A stretch of DNA of 64,000 nt from Microvirga sp. VF16 (GCF_016864375.1 NZ_CP069357.1:620001-684000); one strand, 5' to 3'; positions 16,307 through 24,868 are shown, numbered from the stretch's first letter. The notes: generated by a model from the letters alone, not told the origin. Translations and numbers: made by a program.

Positions 16307-16891
16307 ATGTCCGTGATCGTGTCCGCGCTGCTCCCGAATGTTTTCGACGTCGAGGGCGCTCCGACCCAAGAGGTAGAGCTCACGCGTGAGGAAGCCATCG
16401 AGCTGGTGACCTCGGTTCACCGTCGGGCTCCCGACGCTGCACGCTACATCGGTCTCAATGACTTCCAATTCGGCTACTATGCCATCCGTGTCGAGCCCCA
16501 GCGCTTTGTGAAGGGACTTCTTCTTCCCCCTGCCCTTCACGCTAAGATCAGCGCTCACCTGGCTTTCGCCCAGAAAAACAATCTCGGCATCTCGGTTGAG
16601 ACCAGAGATGACCGGTCCCATGTCGACGCGAAACCGCTCTTGCGGCTCGAATCCGATCGGTTCGATGATCCGCAGGTCCAGTGGACAGGAAGTCACGCCG
16701 TTGAGGCGCTCCGGGACCTCGGGATTGACTATGACACCGACAAGCCGCACCCGCTCTCCGCGAAGGAACTCGTAGCGGCCTGCGAGCAGCGGCTCGACAA
16801 GGTGTCTGATATGGACTCCGCCCGTCTCCTTGAGATCGCCGAATACGCGATCAGCCAGGCTGGCCCAGACGCACAGGTCCTGGCCGCCTAA
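16307..16891 (+). CDS. Hypothetical protein
   Basis: 194 residues. Helical segment TREEAIELVTSVHRRAPDAA, then YIGLNDFQFGYYAIRVEPQR, and a C-terminal helical pair (AKELVAACEQRLDKVSDMDS). Soluble; no motif recognised. ATG at 16307 follows leader motif copy 16284-16299. Confidence 0.65.
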   Translation: MSVIVSALLPNVFDVEGAPTQEVELTREEAIELVTSVHRRAPDAARYIGLNDFQFGYYAIRVEPQRFVKGLLLPPALHAKISAHLAFAQKNNLGISVETRDDRSHVDAKPLLRLESDRFDDPQVQWTGSHAVEALRDLGIDYDTDKPHPLSAKELVAACEQRLDKVSDMDSARLLEIAEYAISQAGPDAQVLAA

Positions 16892-16947
16892 ACGGCCTCC
16901 CCTCTCTTCCGCCATTCCGTTTCACCGCCCATCCAAGGATCGGACGA

Positions 16948-17292
16948 ATGATGCTGCGCGCCGAAAACGACAATCTCACCTATGATGAATTCGAGACCGG
17001 CGTGAAGCCAACGCCTTGCGTCGCTCCGGTTCGAATGGATGCTCGTATCATCCTTCAGGGGCGGGTCCCCGGAGGTTTCGTCGTTCTGCAGAAGACCGTG
17101 AAGCCTGGTCCCGATGGGATGCCGGTCCTGACTGCAGCGCCCCTTGCAATGATGCCTCATCCGGAGTGCCCTCCCAACCGGCCTGTGGCCGTTCAGCCTT
17201 CGATCCCTGATCGCGGCGTGCGTCAGGCGCGCCCCGCGTTCATCCGCGGTGTCGTTGTTAACCAACCGGCAGGTGCGGTGGAGATTTGCTGA
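16948..17292 (+). CDS. Hypothetical proline-rich protein
   Basis: 114 residues, rich in proline and valine, with APVRMDARIILQGRVPGGFV suggesting beta-strands. No signal peptide. ATG at 16948 with AAGGATCGGA upstream. A palindrome AAACCG-N10-CGGTTT, with a TATAAT inside, covers the stop region (17292-17313) and could be a weak terminator or the promoter of the next gene. Confidence 0.5.
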   Translation: MMLRAENDNLTYDEFETGVKPTPCVAPVRMDARIILQGRVPGGFVVLQKTVKPGPDGMPVLTAAPLAMMPHPECPPNRPVAVQPSIPDRGVRQARPAFIRGVVVNQPAGAVEIC

Positions 17293-17388
17293 AAACCGAA
17301 TTATAATGCGGTTTGGCTGTCGCCTAATTCGTTGCGAGCAGGATGTGAGCAACAATTCTGGAAATCCCCAGAAGAAAGGATGATTGAA

Positions 17389-17835
17389 ATGGCGAGCCTC
17401 TCTGCCCGCATGTCCGGTATCACCCAGTCCGCAGAGCTGTTCGGGTTCAACATCCAGATGCTCCCGCACGAAGGCTCAGAGACCGTCCTGGCCGAGATCG
17501 AGGTGCCTCCGGCCTACACAAGCGAGCATGAAGCCCGCAACAAGGCTCAATCGGCCCTGATGTGTTACGAGCTGACAGGGAAGTTCCCGAACTTCTCTGA
17601 AGGCGTCCAGGGATCGTCCCTGTTTGCTAGGGTTCGTGAGCTTCGCTCCCTGGCGAAATGCACCCTGAAAGATGCCGTTACGGCTCTGTCCCAGTCCAAT
17701 GAACCCCGGTTTGCCGGCGATGTCCTGATGGCGTTGGCCGCTGTCAACGATGAGGAAGGGGCTCGCCATCGCTCTACCCAGTGGCGAATTGAGAACCCGG
17801 CGCTGGACCGGGCCTTCCCCGTCCCGCACATTTGA
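17389..17835 (+). CDS. Hypothetical protein
   Basis: 148 residues. A beta-like N-terminal domain (FGFNIQMLPHEGSETVLAEI) is followed by helices (ARVRELRSLAKCTLKDAVTA). ATG at 17389 follows leader copy 17362-17380, where the motif has three extra bases. An in-frame upstream GTG would run through the leader and is disfavoured. Function unknown. Confidence 0.6.
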   Translation: MASLSARMSGITQSAELFGFNIQMLPHEGSETVLAEIEVPPAYTSEHEARNKAQSALMCYELTGKFPNFSEGVQGSSLFARVRELRSLAKCTLKDAVTALSQSNEPRFAGDVLMALAAVNDEEGARHRSTQWRIENPALDRAFPVPHI

Positions 17836-17868
17836 CGCGTATTCTCTGTTGACGGAGAGCGAAAGTAA

Positions 17869-17899
17869 GGTTCCGATCCTTAGGAATCGGAGCCTTTTT
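17869..17899 (+). promoter_or_regulatory. Stem-loop with T run that encloses the ribosome site of the next gene
   Basis: GGTTCCGAT/ATCGGAGCC stem and T5, looking like a terminator, but the ATG at 17902 follows it immediately. The only Shine-Dalgarno candidate for that gene (GGAG, 17889-17892) lies in the 3' arm. It may therefore act both as terminator for the 17389 gene and as a translation gate. Confidence 0.55.
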
Positions 17900-17901
17900 C
17901 T

Positions 17902-18900
17902 ATGCCCATTCGATTAAACCTCTGGACGGCGCCCAACGGGTTCGAGCGAATTTACATCAGTGGGCTCAATACGACGGATAAGGTGTGGCTCCAGAAGGGA
18001 GCAAGAGAGCAGATCAAGATTACGTCCGGCGGTTTACCATCTGCCGTCGTGGAACGTGCCCTGCTCGACGCTTATGGCCTTCAGCGTCTCGACTGGGACG
18101 AACTCATTGAAATCGCCAGGACACCTGTTCCCAGAGGCAAGCCACAAACTGGTGCTCCTATCGTGGCAACCGTCCCCTTTGGAATGAATGCCGGGCACTG
18201 GACCTCGGAGGATGCCGAAGCGCTTGATGCCGACACGATGGCTCACCCAATCCCCGAGCCGACCACACTCTTGGTCGATCACCGCGAGCCAGCCGAGCTG
18301 AAGGATCGGCTTCGGGTAATCCATAACCTGATCGTCCAGGAAGAGCAGCTCGAAGTCGGCGACTACGTCATTCCAGGCCTCCTCACGATCGAACGAAAGA
18401 CCATCAACGATCTGGTGGTATCGATCACCGAGGATGCTCGCCGGCTGTTCCATCAGACGGACGCCATGACAATGGTCCCTGGATCCTCGGTTCTCCTCTT
18501 GGAGGGAGATGTCTACGGCCAGCAGCGGCTGACCCTGCCGAACATCGCAGGCACGCTCTCGTACCTGGCCGTCATCCAGGGCGTCTCTGTCCTCCCGACG
18601 CTCTCCCTTCCCCATTCGGTTTACATGATCGCCAAGTTAGTCCGACATCGGGTCTACGGGCTTGGCTACGATATTCCTCTACGGGGCACGGCACCGAAGC
18701 ACACCGCAAAGGCCGCAGCCTTTGTTCTCGAGGGACTACCAGGCGTCTCCGCTAACCTAGCCTATAGGCTGCTCCAGCATTTTGGATCGGTACAGGCGGT
18801 CGCCACCGCCACCGAAGCGCAACTCCGAGCCGTCGAAGGGATCGGGCCGAGCAAAGCAAGAGCCATTTGCGAGGTATTCTCCTCGCCTGCCGAGCCATAA
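17902..18900 (+). CDS. ERCC4/XPF-type structure-specific nuclease with helix-hairpin-helix
   Basis: 332 residues. Residues 1-115 are an uncharacterised N-terminal domain. An ERCC4 nuclease domain follows (about 120-250): LLVDHREP (124), VGDYVIPG, then IERKTINDLVVSI (162-174), the ERKxxxDLxxS metal-binding core of the XPF/MUS81 group. The C-terminus (about 268-330) holds tandem helix-hairpin-helix elements, EGLPGVSANLAYRLL and VEGIGPSKARAI. Such enzymes cut branched DNA (flaps, forks, recombination intermediates). They are standard in archaea and eukaryotes but sporadic in bacteria, mostly on phages and plasmids. The nuclease residues are intact. Likely role: processing of recombination or transfer intermediates. 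Confidence 0.88.
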   Translation: MPIRLNLWTAPNGFERIYISGLNTTDKVWLQKGAREQIKITSGGLPSAVVERALLDAYGLQRLDWDELIEIARTPVPRGKPQTGAPIVATVPFGMNAGHWTSEDAEALDADTMAHPIPEPTTLLVDHREPAELKDRLRVIHNLIVQEEQLEVGDYVIPGLLTIERKTINDLVVSITEDARRLFHQTDAMTMVPGSSVLLLEGDVYGQQRLTLPNIAGTLSYLAVIQGVSVLPTLSLPHSVYMIAKLVRHRVYGLGYDIPLRGTAPKHTAKAAAFVLEGLPGVSANLAYRLLQHFGSVQAVATATEAQLRAVEGIGPSKARAICEVFSSPAEP

Positions 18901-19160
18901 ATGAGGGCTCGTTCACATTTTAACTCGGAAGGCAGAAATAAATATTGAATGGGACAGGGAGGTTGGGCTAAATCGGTGCTGGGCCATCGGAAAGCCCGGC
19001 GGCTGCCACGGACAACCGTGACGCTGAACCCGAATTGTTTGATCGTCTGACCCAGGTGCCCAGTCTATGTGGCAAATCTCAGAACCCTTTTCTTCTAAGG
19101 GTGCGGTCCGGACAATGCAGCCAGCCATTCTCCATACCGCGCCCTCCCGGAGAAACGGAA

Positions 19161-20177
19161 ATGAAAACCAGACTTCATGGCTTTGCCGACAGAGCCGCCG
19201 ACAAACTCAAGGCACATGGCTATAACATCAAGAGATCTCATCTATACGATGCCATAACGGCCGGATTTAGCCTTCCGGATACCAATGTGTTATTCGCGAG
19301 AGAAAAAGCTGGCTCGCTTGAATGGCCTACAGAGGGTTCAGCACCTCCCGGCACAAACAAGAGTATTGAAGATGTGTACTCGTATGCCTGGAGGCTAGAT
19401 GGTGCCCGCAATGTTGTGCCCCCTGACATCGCTGCTGAGGACACGATAGCAGGTGTCTTACTATCAATACTCTATTGCGACCCTATTCATCTTCTGTCGT
19501 TCAATAATCCAGAGCCGGTCACGGTTAAGCGTAAGGACGTGAAGCCAGGGCGGGTGATCTTCGACCTGATTACAGGCACCCCTACCACTCCACCTCTGAA
19601 GGACCCACGAGCACTTCTTCTGCACATGATGCGTAGCTGGAAGTTAACTACAGTCGACTCGTTCACAATCCGAAGGATGCTCATTCTCCCAGACTATGTT
19701 CTGTTGGATGCTTTCACGAAGGTTGCTCACCACATCGCAGCTTACTCCCGCTCGAAGAATGAGTGTGAAAGCAAGGAGATCACGCTAGATCAACCTATGA
19801 CCGAAGAGGTCTTTGCTGCTGAGATGGAAATGTGGAGGTCTGGTACGCCTGACAGCTTTCTTCCATCGAACACTGAGGCATTCTTTTACAATGGTTCGCT
19901 CGCTGAGATCCCTTTACATACATCTTATCTCGCGGCTTGGGGAATCGCTGATGTGGGATCAATTCATCATCAGATCGTATGGCTCGCGAGACAAGGACAG
20001 GTAATCATCGTCGAAGGACCTAAACAGGCGCACCATTCAATTGTAAATGGAGTTTTGGCCCTGATGTCCCTTTCACGTGATGCCACCGAACTGCCCGCAG
20101 ATCTCAGTCTAGATCTCCTTGATACTAGGCTTGGAAAGCCAGGCAGTTCGGCTCGTACACCGGATGTCTACATACTA
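19161..20177 (+). pseudogene. 5' part of an unknown gene split by IS630
   Basis: 339 codons remain before the insertion. ATG at 19161 has CGGAAA upstream. The present frame runs eight codons into the element and stops at 20201 with a foreign tail (RPSLS). The first 60 residues (DRAADKLKAHGYNIKRSHLYDAI) look like a recurrent N-terminal helical module of plasmid proteins. The rest has no recognised domain. Codon use is more AT-rich than in neighbours, suggesting separate acquisition. The remainder resumes in frame at 21301. Confidence 0.8.
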
Positions 20178-20201
20178 TTGATCCGGCCCTCATTGTCTTG
20201 A
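20176..20201 (+). repeat. Left inverted repeat of IS630 (with TA)
   Basis: TA, then TTGATCCGGCCCTCATTGTC and four more bases (TTGA). It matches the right end except at one position (C for G). Confidence 0.9.
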
Positions 20202-20232
20202 AGGAGCCTCAGGTAGCTCCAGCTTGATTGGT

Positions 20233-21267
20233 ATGAAGCACGTGGACATGCGCAAGCTGCCTGCGGCGGCCCAAGAGGAGCGCCGGCGGCAAGTGATTGG
20301 GCTGCGGCAGCGCGGGCTGACCTACGGAGCGATCGCGACGCAGGTCGGGCTCTCGCCGACCGGAGTGTTCGACATCTGCAAGCGGTTCGCGGCGGAGGGC
20401 GCGAAGGGACTGGTGAACAAGCCGCGCGGGCGCAAGCCGGATGAGCAGCGGCTGCTGGATGCGGCCCAAGAGGCTGAGGTGCGGTGGCTGATCTGCCGGC
20501 ATACGCCGGACGAGCTGGAACTGCCGTTTGCCTTGTGGAGCCGGGCGGCGGTGCGCGAGGTGATCCGGCAGCGCTGCAGGGTCGTGCTGGCCGTACGGAC
20601 TGTGGGCAAATACCTGGCGCGCTGGGGTTTCACCGCACAGAAGCCGTTGCGGCGCGCTTACGAACAGAACCCGGCCGCGGTGCGGCGCTGGTTGCGACGG
20701 GATTACCCGGCGCTCGTGGCGGCGGCCCGCCGGGTGCGCGGCACCATCTTCTGGGGCGACGAAACCGGTCTGCGCTCGGATGACGTGCGCGGTCGCGGCT
20801 ACGCGCCGCGGGGCCGGACGCCGGTGGTCCGGGTCTGCCACCGGCGGGCCGGGCTGAGCCTGATCTCTGCGGTGAGCAACCGCGGCGCTCTGCGGTGGAT
20901 GGTTCTCGATGGGGCGGTGAATGCCGCGGCCTTGATCCGCTTCCTCCAGCGCCTGATCCGGGACGTCCGGCGCAAGGTGTTCTTGATTCTGGATCGGCTG
21001 CAGGTGCACCGGGCCGGCCAGATCCGCGACTGGTTGGCCGCGCATAGAACCAAGATCGAGGTCTTCTACCTGCCTGCCTACAGTCCGGAACTGAACCCGG
21101 ATGAGAGCCTGAACGCCGACCTGAAGCAGGCCGTCACCCGCAAGGCGCCCGTGCGCAGCAAACAGCAGCTCAAGCGGGCGACCGTCAGCCACATGCGCAG
21201 GCTGTCCAAATTGCCCGCGCGCGTCAGAAGCTACTTCCGCCATAAACCAGTCCGCTACGCCGCATGA
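20233..21267 (+). CDS. IS630-family transposase
   Basis: 344 residues. N-terminal paired helix-turn-helix region (ERRRQVIGLRQRGLTYGAIA; QVGLSPTGVFDICKRF), a winged-helix linker, then the DDE_3 domain with GDETGLRSDD (about 175), LILDRLQVHRAGQ (about 255) and PAYSPELNPDESLNADLK (about 285), giving the DDE triad. ATG 20233 is used; a TTG nine bases upstream is possible. Intact and probably active. Confidence 0.95.
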   Translation: MKHVDMRKLPAAAQEERRRQVIGLRQRGLTYGAIATQVGLSPTGVFDICKRFAAEGAKGLVNKPRGRKPDEQRLLDAAQEAEVRWLICRHTPDELELPFALWSRAAVREVIRQRCRVVLAVRTVGKYLARWGFTAQKPLRRAYEQNPAAVRRWLRRDYPALVAAARRVRGTIFWGDETGLRSDDVRGRGYAPRGRTPVVRVCHRRAGLSLISAVSNRGALRWMVLDGAVNAAALIRFLQRLIRDVRRKVFLILDRLQVHRAGQIRDWLAAHRTKIEVFYLPAYSPELNPDESLNADLKQAVTRKAPVRSKQQLKRATVSHMRRLSKLPARVRSYFRHKPVRYAA

Positions 21268-21274
21268 TCCAAGA

Positions 21275-21300
21275 TCAAGACAATGAGGGCCGCATCAATA
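21275..21300 (-). repeat. Right inverted repeat of IS630 (with TA)
   Basis: On the minus strand it reads TA, TTGATGCGGCCCTCATTGTC and four more bases (TTGA), the counterpart of the left end. Confidence 0.9.
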
Positions 21301-21639
21301 ACCGATCCCGACGCTCCCTTGATGTCCAAGTTAGCCAAACACATTAGGCGGGAGATTGATGCAGTAATCGTCTGCTTGGACAGCGACAGCCTTCCTCCAG
21401 ATGAGGATCACCGAAAGGGACGATACTGGGAGATTGAGCACTGCTTCTCCCAACAGCTTGCGAGGATTAAGGCGGATTGGGAAGGTTCGGGGCCGTATAT
21501 CACTGACGTCGAGCTCTGGTCTGACGAGCACCATACATGGAGCCAATATGGGCCATCCATCCCCGAGGATGCTCAATTTCCGGATGATGAGGACGTTATT
21601 GCTCTTCTGTCGATAGGACCGCCGAGCAAAGAAGCATAA
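21301..21639 (+). pseudogene. 3' part of the gene split by IS630
   Basis: 112 codons in the same frame as the 19161 segment once the element is removed, beginning TDPDAPLMSKLAKHIRREID. The segment is acidic, with DSDSLPPDEDHRKGRYWEIE and an acidic end. The restored protein would have about 451 residues. An internal ATG at 21322 could allow a separate short product but has no clear ribosome site. Confidence 0.8.
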
Positions 21640-21658
21640 CGGGCTCTAAGCCAGCCGC

Positions 21659-21685
21659 GAAAGCCCGTCCTGATGACGGGCTTTC
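21659..21685 (+). terminator. Stem-loop, probable terminator of the split gene
   Basis: GAAAGCCCGTC/GACGGGCTTTC stem, 11 bp, followed by GTTATT. The T run is weak. Confidence 0.6.
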
Positions 21686-21789
21686 GTTATTCTGGATCTA
21701 CAATCCAACGTCGCGCAGGCTCCTTCCTGGCTATTCAAGATGAGCTCGGAGATCTGGATATCCAAAATTCCCCAAAAGGAGCTTCGCAT

Positions 21790-22452
21790 ATGCTGACGGT
21801 GAAATTCGCATCGAGCCTCTCCGCCACCCTCTATCCGAACCTCCTGAAAACGGTCCTGCCGTTCCTCGGCAACGATCGCGGCGTGGTTGTCCAGAAGGAT
21901 GGCGCCGACCTAGCGCTCGTCCGGATGGGCGAAGATACCATCACTGTCCGAGACCTTCCCGCCCATCTCTTCGTGACCGAAGAGACCTTTCCCTTCGATC
22001 CCATGGTCTTCGAGGCTTTCGCCCTCGAGGTCAGCGGTCCGGGCGAGAGCCTGTTTCACACCATCGGTCGCTGCGTCTCCGGCTTCTGGGACGCCCGTCA
22101 TCTCCATATCGGCGACCACGGCATCGCAATCTTCCACGAGAATGACCGGCCGGAACACCTGGCGCCGGACTTCACGATGACGTTCTTCTCCTACGACGAC
22201 CTCCGGAGGGTCGCAAATCAGGGTTATGGCTACAGCGACGGCGGTACCGTCCTTGGAGCCGATTTCAAGGACCTCGCGGCGGCGCCGACGGAACCTTCTG
22301 AGGTCAAGGATGCGCCCAAGGATCCTGAAGCCGACATGATGAAGGAGTTTTACACTCGGGTCCGTCGGCTTATGTGGGAGGAGACTGTCATGCAAATCCA
22401 AGGGGACCTCAAGGAATTCCGGGCTTGCCCGAGGCTGCCCATAGCCGATTGA
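21790..22452 (+). CDS. Hypothetical protein
   Basis: 220 residues. Hydrophobic and acidic alternation suggests a globular alpha/beta protein (FLGNDRGVVVQKDGADLALV). A central HLHIGDHGIAIFHEND segment is histidine-rich. The last 45 residues are acidic, then helical. ATG at 21790 follows leader copy 21765-21780. No family recognised. Confidence 0.65.
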   Translation: MLTVKFASSLSATLYPNLLKTVLPFLGNDRGVVVQKDGADLALVRMGEDTITVRDLPAHLFVTEETFPFDPMVFEAFALEVSGPGESLFHTIGRCVSGFWDARHLHIGDHGIAIFHENDRPEHLAPDFTMTFFSYDDLRRVANQGYGYSDGGTVLGADFKDLAAAPTEPSEVKDAPKDPEADMMKEFYTRVRRLMWEETVMQIQGDLKEFRACPRLPIAD

Positions 22453-22526
22453 GCCTGGAAACTGGCGGAACCCTCGCACAAGCCAGCCATTCTATGTGGT
22501 GCCTTCCACAATCCTAGGATGCCTGC

Positions 22527-22787
22527 ATGCGCGTTGGCCTACCTGAACGCCGATCCTGTGAGCGCTATCGTACTGACCTTGAAGGGTGGATCACAGCCGA
22601 TCCGCCCCACGAGCCGCAGCGGTGCACCGTATGGGACCTTTCAGAGAAAGGTGTTCGGCTGGTTTTCCCTGAACCTGCCGATGTTCCAGTCACATTCGAG
22701 CTCAAGATCCCGAGCCACGCCGCCATCGCGCAGGTGCGCCTCGTCTGGACCGACGGTTATTTCTATGGGGCGAGGTTCACCGACTAA
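22527..22787 (+). CDS. PilZ-domain protein (cyclic-di-GMP receptor)
   Basis: 86 residues forming a single PilZ domain. The RxxxR element is RSCER (9-13) and the second motif is DLSEKG (D/NxSxxG), followed by strands VRLVFPEPADVPVTFELKIP and AQVRLVWTDGYFYGARF. Such stand-alone domains bind c-di-GMP and alter a partner. In this window the natural counterpart is the EAL enzyme at 8564-9424. ATG at 22527. A terminator follows at 22813. Confidence 0.82.
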   Translation: MRVGLPERRSCERYRTDLEGWITADPPHEPQRCTVWDLSEKGVRLVFPEPADVPVTFELKIPSHAAIAQVRLVWTDGYFYGARFTD

Positions 22788-22812
22788 GCTCCGCAGACCC
22801 CGATAGAAATTC

Positions 22813-22842
22813 AAAGCCGGCCCTACTCAGGGTCGGCTTTTT
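22813..22842 (+). terminator. Rho-independent terminator
   Basis: AAGCCGGCCC/GGGTCGGCTT stem with a T5 run. It closes the PilZ gene. Confidence 0.88.
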
Positions 22843-22872
22843 GCATGGGCGCATCCTTAAGGGAGAACACCC

Positions 22873-22971
22873 ATGCAAGAACTCTACCTGCTCCACGGTC
22901 GAACCCGCCTCGCCGAGAACCTCGACGATTGGGGCTTCGACGGCCCCCGCCTCCAGGGGGTCGGCCAATAA
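22873..22971 (+). CDS. Very small hypothetical protein
   Basis: 32 residues (MQELYLLHGRTRLAENLDDW followed by a GFDGPRLQGV segment). ATG at 22873 has GGGAGAAC upstream. The stop (TAA at 22969) is two bases before the next ATG, which supports coupled translation. The DWGFDGPxLxGV end looks like a conserved segment of longer proteins, so it may be a remnant. Confidence 0.45.
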   Translation: MQELYLLHGRTRLAENLDDWGFDGPRLQGVGQ

Positions 22972-22973
22972 CG

Positions 22974-23210
22974 ATGGTTAATGGATTCATTGTCCACCGG
23001 AACGCCGGACACCCGTGGGATCGGCGCCCGGGTTGGGACATCATGGAGGTGAAAGCGCCGACCGAGGCCGCACTTTCAAATTTCATCGCCAAGGCAGCCC
23101 AGAAGCTCTGGCAGGTCTGGATCCGCGACAACGTCGGTCAGGCATCTGCCGTCCTCTACAAACCAGCCCATGCGACCAGCACCTGGTCCGATCTGCCCCA
23201 AACCGCCTGA
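22974..23210 (+). CDS. Hypothetical protein
   Basis: 78 residues, tryptophan-rich (HPWDRRPGWDIMEVKAPTEA; KLWQVWIRDN), soluble. Start at ATG 22974, two bases after the preceding stop. No recognised domain. Confidence 0.55.
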   Translation: MVNGFIVHRNAGHPWDRRPGWDIMEVKAPTEAALSNFIAKAAQKLWQVWIRDNVGQASAVLYKPAHATSTWSDLPQTA

Positions 23211-23226
23211 CCGGAAAGGAAATCCC

Positions 23227-23802
23227 GTGGCCGATAAGCTTTCTGCTCTCAAAGCTCTCCATGGGGATCTGAAGGCCAGCCGCGGCCCCGATCGCGCTCT
23301 TGATGCCAGGATCTTCCAGTCTTTCGATCCCGAGGCACGAGTGCTTCCCTAGCCTATATGGATCGATCAGCAGATTGCGGGCCGTGATGACTTCAAGGGC
23401 ATTAAACACTTCACGAGCTCAGTCGATGCCGCCCTCTCCACCTTCGAAGACCCAGACGCAGCGTCGATCCTGCGGGGAGCGGCCCGTGATCTGGAAAAGC
23501 CGGCGCATCCCGACAGGGCTGGTGTACTCCCCCATATCGCCCGGGCCATCGTGCTCAAAAACATTGAGCACGCGATCATGCAGATGACGCTAACAGGAGA
23601 CATCTTCTCCCATGGGTTTCGTCCTGGTGAAACCGTCAGACTCACAAAGGCGGTGAGCGCCGAGGGAACAACCTTCCAATCCGGGGCCCAGATGGAGATC
23701 GAGCAAGTCTATGACAACACCGTCGACCTCATTCATCAGGAGACGCAAATCCTGATGTGGGTGCGGCCCGACGAGATCGAAAAGCTCACCTCCCTCAGCT
23801 AA
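23227..23802 (+). pseudogene. Unknown gene interrupted by an in-frame amber codon
   Basis: One continuous frame of 192 codons from GTG 23227 (AAGGAAATCCC upstream) broken only by TAG at 23350-23352. Before it: ADKLSALKALHGDLKASRGP and DRALDARIFQSFDPEARVLP. After it, with no shift: PIWIDQQIAGRDDFKGIKHF, TSSVDAALSTFEDPDAASIL and on to a C-terminal beta-rich half (SGAQMEIEQVYDNTVDLIHQ). The GPDRALDARI...YTxSxDAAL pattern is familiar from phage-related proteins of Alphaproteobacteria. The downstream part might be restarted at an ATG near 23578. Best read as a recent nonsense mutation; suppression is possible. Confidence 0.7.
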
Positions 23803-23902
23803 CGAGATCAAACGGGACTTGTGGGTTTCCTAGGGTTCTGGAAGCTGACTAACAAGCATGTTTCGACGTGCCAGCTTCGAGAGAAAGGAAGGGAAAATCC
23901 CC

Positions 23903-24472
23903 ATGAAGTTCTTGCACATGCTCATCAGCCTCACCGTTCTGCTGCTCATGAGCAGCGGCCTCCATGCCCAGAGCGTCGATGGGACCGAGCGCCTTCACAA
24001 ACAGTACGGCCTGTTCGACAAGGGCAAGAAGGCTCTCGAGGTCGCAAAGGCAGCACCTCTCGTATGGAAGGCCCGGCACACCTATCATGCTATTTCTGCC
24101 GGTTGCGATCGGCTCTTTAGCAAGCCACTGGGCAAATACGAGTATCACTTCGACCGTTGGTACGACCAATTCGAACAGGGCACCTCAGCACCTGAGGCCT
24201 CCACTCTGGACGTAAACTGCTGTGCCCTGCGCCAGCAATTATACAGTTCGAGGTGGGCTACGGAGTTGTTGGTCGTGCAAGACCTCTTCCCCGGGTTCCC
24301 AGTGGACGAGAAATCGGCCTCTGCCCCAATCGCGCGGGCGCTCGACGTGTGGGTGAGCTATGCGGGTGACAAGTTCTTTGATCCCAAGGACATCATTAGC
24401 CAGGGACGGCACGACTGGAATTCGCTCGTTGGGATCTGTCCCAGAGTGATCAAGCTGGGCGTCGCAAAATAG
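23903..24472 (+). CDS. Secreted protein of unknown function
   Basis: 189 residues with a clear signal peptide (MKFLHMLISLTVLLLMSSG, cleavage after HAQ near residue 24). The mature part has five cysteines, including a CC pair (DVNCCALRQQL), so disulfides in the periplasm are likely. ATG at 23903 is preceded by GGAAGGG; AAATCCCC lies directly before it, a misplaced or degenerate leader. Ends at the 24484 terminator. Confidence 0.7.
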   Translation: MKFLHMLISLTVLLLMSSGLHAQSVDGTERLHKQYGLFDKGKKALEVAKAAPLVWKARHTYHAISAGCDRLFSKPLGKYEYHFDRWYDQFEQGTSAPEASTLDVNCCALRQQLYSSRWATELLVVQDLFPGFPVDEKSASAPIARALDVWVSYAGDKFFDPKDIISQGRHDWNSLVGICPRVIKLGVAK

Positions 24473-24483
24473 ACAGTCGGAGC

Positions 24484-24513
24484 AGCGCCGGAGGGAAACC
24501 TTCGGCGCTTTTT
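24484..24513 (+). terminator. Rho-independent terminator
   Basis: AGCGCCG-N12-CGGCGCT stem (with inner AGG/CCT) and T5. Confidence 0.85.
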
Positions 24514-24544
24514 CTATGCGGAACACAAGCATGGGAAACCGCCA

Positions 24545-24868
24545 ATGAACGCCACCGCATCCAGCATCCAGGCCCTGTCACAAGAAGCCGGATGGAAAGA
24601 CAGTACGACGCTTGTTCTGATCGGCCAGTGGGCTGAAAGGACCGGACAGGCTTCTGCCCTCCTGCAGCATCTCAACGATGTGGCTCGCCATGAAGAGGAA
24701 AATCTTTCCTCTGAAACCAAGATGCTACGGGCCCACACTGCCGGCTATACCGTCCGTGAACGTGCGCCAGGGGCCTTTGTATTCAACGACCCTGACGGCA
24801 ACGATGCCGACAATGGCCCTTGGCCGACCGAAAGCGCAGCTTGGAACGCTGCCTACGCCGACTTCTAG
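24545..24868 (+). CDS. Hypothetical protein
   Basis: 107 residues. Helical first half (ASALLQHLNDVARHEEENLS), then a segment GYTVRERAPGAFVFNDPDGN with an acidic loop. ATG at 24545 after GGGAAACCGCCA. Soluble, no family recognised. Confidence 0.6.
   Translation: MNATASSIQALSQEAGWKDSTTLVLIGQWAERTGQASALLQHLNDVARHEEENLSSETKMLRAHTAGYTVRERAPGAFVFNDPDGNDADNGPWPTESAAWNAAYADF

Larger units (their letters stand above)
20176..21300 (+). mobile_element. Intact IS630-family insertion sequence with TA duplication
   Basis: Element with 24-bp imperfect inverted ends (one mismatch) and one transposase gene, flanked by TA on both sides (20176-20177 and 21299-21300), as expected for IS630/Tc1 elements that duplicate TA. 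Removing 20178-21300 restores one continuous reading frame between the 19161 and 21301 segments. Confidence 0.92.

Noticed and set aside
15638..16915. 425-codon minus-strand frame
   Set aside because: Antisense to three plus-strand genes with leaders or good starts; its translation has no recognisable pattern.
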